IMG/VR virus record: IMGVR_UViG_3300049916_000684
Span: 1-21,958 of that record
Reading direction: 5' to 3' (one strand)
Length of the DNA: 21,958 bases
Source of the DNA: a virus
Positions 19,946 to 21,958 of this stretch are shown here, one piece after another. Position 1 is the first letter of the stretch; every line of letters starts with the position of its first letter. Under the pieces are notes generated by a model. The model made no database searches. It saw only the letters and a list, made by a program, of their open reading frames with translations, and was not told the DNA's origin. A program made the position numbers and the translations under genes.

Positions 19946-21958
19946 GCCTTTTCTCATCATACGGTCAAACTGAATCCAACTTTGCTAGGGTGGGCGATAA
20001 CGGCTTTGTGGGTATTGATGCTCGCACAGCTCCCGATAAACTGCCTGAGGGTGTTCTGAGTCGTGCTGAGAACGTGCGGATGCGAACCAAAGAGATTGTT
20101 ACCCGACCCGGTAACCCTTTTATCAATGGCTTCTATCCTGACAACTGGCCCTACGACATTGAGTATTCTAACAGTGCTTTGACGGGGACATGGAATAACG
20201 ATGGTTTGGATGCCGACGTAACGGTTGACACGGGTGCTACATCTGGAACGCCTTACGCTGATGGTTATGAATATCTTCGTTTTGATTCTGGCCTTGTATT
20301 AAAGGTAACCGGCGAGGAAGCCGGTGGTGTTATACCGGTCGAAGCCCAGTTTGTAGCTAGTGGCCAATCCGCAGCCGCCGAAACCTTTGTATGGTGTAAG
20401 TTGGAAACCAGCCATGAGACCTGGGGTGACTTGTTCGACATGGCTCGCAGTGTGATCACTAACGCCGGGCAAACACCGATTACCACTGGTCGATTTAGTG
20501 ACCCTAATAGCTATGAATATTTTGTGGTCATTACCGCCACATCCGCTTGGTTTGCCAGAGAACATAACCGACCATTTGAGGTTACCATCCCGGGCGGTGT
20601 GGATGATACGGCTTACTTGGAGCAAGCATTTGATAGGCTATTTCTGTTCAGGGGCACCGGTCAAACGGTCCTGGATTATACAGCCAGCCGGGGAACCTGG
20701 GCCGAGTTGACATCTGACTTGGACGGCACTTACACTCTACCACTTCCCAATACCAAGCGTGGTGTGTTCTTTCAGAACCGCATGTGGGTTTGGGTGGATG
20801 ACTCTCTTTACTTTTCAGACATTGGCAACCCGGACCGTTATTACCTACTAGATAACGAGGTGCGTATCAACACCGGTCAACACTCTGATGGTATCGTAGC
20901 TGCCTTCCCCTTTGGAAAGTATGCATTACTCATATTTACTAGCGACAGCATTTATGCACTGGATAACCTTTATGGTGACGTAGCAGCCAATATGCGCTTA
21001 CGACAGATCAGCACCCGAGTGGGTTGTGGTTCACCGGATACCATCGTTAATGTTGGTAGCCGCGTTTGGTTCTGTGATCAGTCGGGTGACGTATGGGATA
21101 TTTCACAGGTGAACGAGGAACGTATGGAGATATCCGGTGAACCGGTATCCTGGCCTATTAGACCAGCAATGGAAGAGTTGGGGTTAGTAAATAACAACGA
21201 CTGGGCGGCGGCTTATCACGACGGTTATTATTACCTGTTTTTTCAGGGTGATAATATTTATCAGAGTAGCGTTGATTTCTTTGGTATTACCCTTTCGGGT
21301 CTAAACTACGTAGCTGTCTATGATACCATTAACGAAGCTTGGGTATCGATCGATAAGGATGCTATGATGGATATGGTTGGTCTGCCGGTTGTCATGGATT
21401 GGTATGGTGATCAACGCTTACTAACCCTAAACAAGCAATCCAGCAACCTACGCATGACCGGTTACGGGCTTACGGATGGCACGAGAAGTACCAGTAATGT
21501 TAGTGGCTTAGGCGGTCAACCCTACGTCACCCTATGGACTCGCGGATATACCGCTGACAAGGGCATTACTCAGCAGTTCAGGCGGTTTCATTGCAATATA
21601 GCTAGGCGGGATGCTGACACCGCTTTTTACCCATACACTGATGGCCATAACGAATATGAGGCGATTTGGCAGTTAAAGAACAGCACCACCACCGATCGTG
21701 TGGAATACATGACATGGGATACGCCGGATTGGGACCCCAGTAATACTAATGACGATTTTGATAATCCCTATCGTAAGGATTACCGGGTGGTTCCCTCTGA
21801 CAGTGCAACCGGCATTAATTTAAAAGGCGGTCTAAACCTGGGTAAGTATCAGACCTACAACTACGCACAAACCTTCAACGCTACCGGCAACTACTGTCAG
21901 TTGAAAATCGTCAATCAAGAAGGTAATATAAAAATCAAGGACATCGCCCTATCATCCA
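19942..21958 (+). CDS. Tail nozzle-like protein, partial at the right edge
   Basis: The frame opens at ATG 19942 (overlapping the previous TGA) and remains open for 672 codons to the end of the window; the C-terminus is missing. It begins MSLFSSYGQTESNFARVGDN, and the following GIDARTAPDKLPEGVLSRAE, NVRMRTKEIVTRPG is the typical opening of large podovirus nozzle / tail-tube B-type proteins. The body is beta-rich and propeller-like, with RMWVWVDDSLYFSDIGNPDR, GKYALLIFTSDSIYALDN and the repeated YDTINEAWVSIDKD blades. In short-tailed phages this protein closes the tail and opens for DNA release. It would bind the protein encoded at 16052. Confidence 0.85.
   Translation, partial: MSLFSSYGQTESNFARVGDNGFVGIDARTAPDKLPEGVLSRAENVRMRTKEIVTRPGNPFINGFYPDNWPYDIEYSNSALTGTWNNDGLDADVTVDTGATSGTPYADGYEYLRFDSGLVLKVTGEEAGGVIPVEAQFVASGQSAAAETFVWCKLETSHETWGDLFDMARSVITNAGQTPITTGRFSDPNSYEYFVVITATSAWFAREHNRPFEVTIPGGVDDTAYLEQAFDRLFLFRGTGQTVLDYTASRGTWAELTSDLDGTYTLPLPNTKRGVFFQNRMWVWVDDSLYFSDIGNPDRYYLLDNEVRINTGQHSDGIVAAFPFGKYALLIFTSDSIYALDNLYGDVAANMRLRQISTRVGCGSPDTIVNVGSRVWFCDQSGDVWDISQVNEERMEISGEPVSWPIRPAMEELGLVNNNDWAAAYHDGYYYLFFQGDNIYQSSVDFFGITLSGLNYVAVYDTINEAWVSIDKDAMMDMVGLPVVMDWYGDQRLLTLNKQSSNLRMTGYGLTDGTRSTSNVSGLGGQPYVTLWTRGYTADKGITQQFRRFHCNIARRDADTAFYPYTDGHNEYEAIWQLKNSTTTDRVEYMTWDTPDWDPSNTNDDFDNPYRKDYRVVPSDSATGINLKGGLNLGKYQTYNYAQTFNATGNYCQLKIVNQEGNIKIKDIALSS

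Noticed and set aside
1-21958. CRISPR array, insertion sequence, integrase or attachment site
   Set aside because: No regularly spaced repeats, terminal inverted repeats with a transposase, recombinase motifs or tRNA-overlapping repeats were seen.

Overview
The window reads as a contiguous piece of a tailed double-stranded DNA phage (or prophage) genome covering the DNA-packaging, head and short-tail module. The supporting signals are a large terminase, a portal, an acidic scaffold-like protein, a major capsid protein resembling the phage SU10 / DUF5309 type, a short-tail adaptor-like protein and a long beta-rich nozzle-like protein. No tape-measure or tail-tube gene is visible, so a podovirus-like architecture is likely. 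The right edge cuts the nozzle gene, so later tail genes are out of sight. The host cannot be named. Sigma70-like TTGACA elements and some strong Shine-Dalgarno sites (for example before the capsid gene) point to a bacterium that uses standard signals.

Layout. (1) 1-1001: four short leftward genes of unknown function, the first cut by the left edge. (2) 1002-1154: a divergent control region with a 12-bp direct repeat and a TTGACA element. (3) 1155-6325: a rightward packaging block. It holds a possible small terminase subunit, a strongly folded intergenic element, a PD-(D/E)XK nuclease, a coiled-coil protein, an HExxH metalloprotein, the large terminase interrupted by a 136-residue mini-intein in its P-loop, a GIY-YIG-like nuclease, two unknowns and a 33-residue GKGS protein. 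The transcript probably ends at an intrinsic terminator near 6450-6477. (4) 6366-7108: two leftward genes, one an HNH endonuclease, convergent with the packaging block. (5) 7109-7693: 585 bases without a convincing gene, containing a multi-hairpin segment and a strong rightward promoter. (6) 7694-21958: a tightly packed rightward virion operon: portal, small protein, scaffold, capsid, decoration-like protein, beta-helix tailspike, tail/fibre-type protein, adaptor, small virion proteins, a discoidin-like protein, a holin-like membrane protein, a membrane-anchored coiled coil, two more tail/fibre proteins and the nozzle.

The virion genes overlap by ATGA or TAATG junctions nearly throughout, which suggests translational coupling. 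The most notable features are the endonuclease-less mini-intein in the terminase ATPase site, flanked by three free-standing nuclease genes of three different families, and the folded RNA-like segment upstream of the HNH gene.
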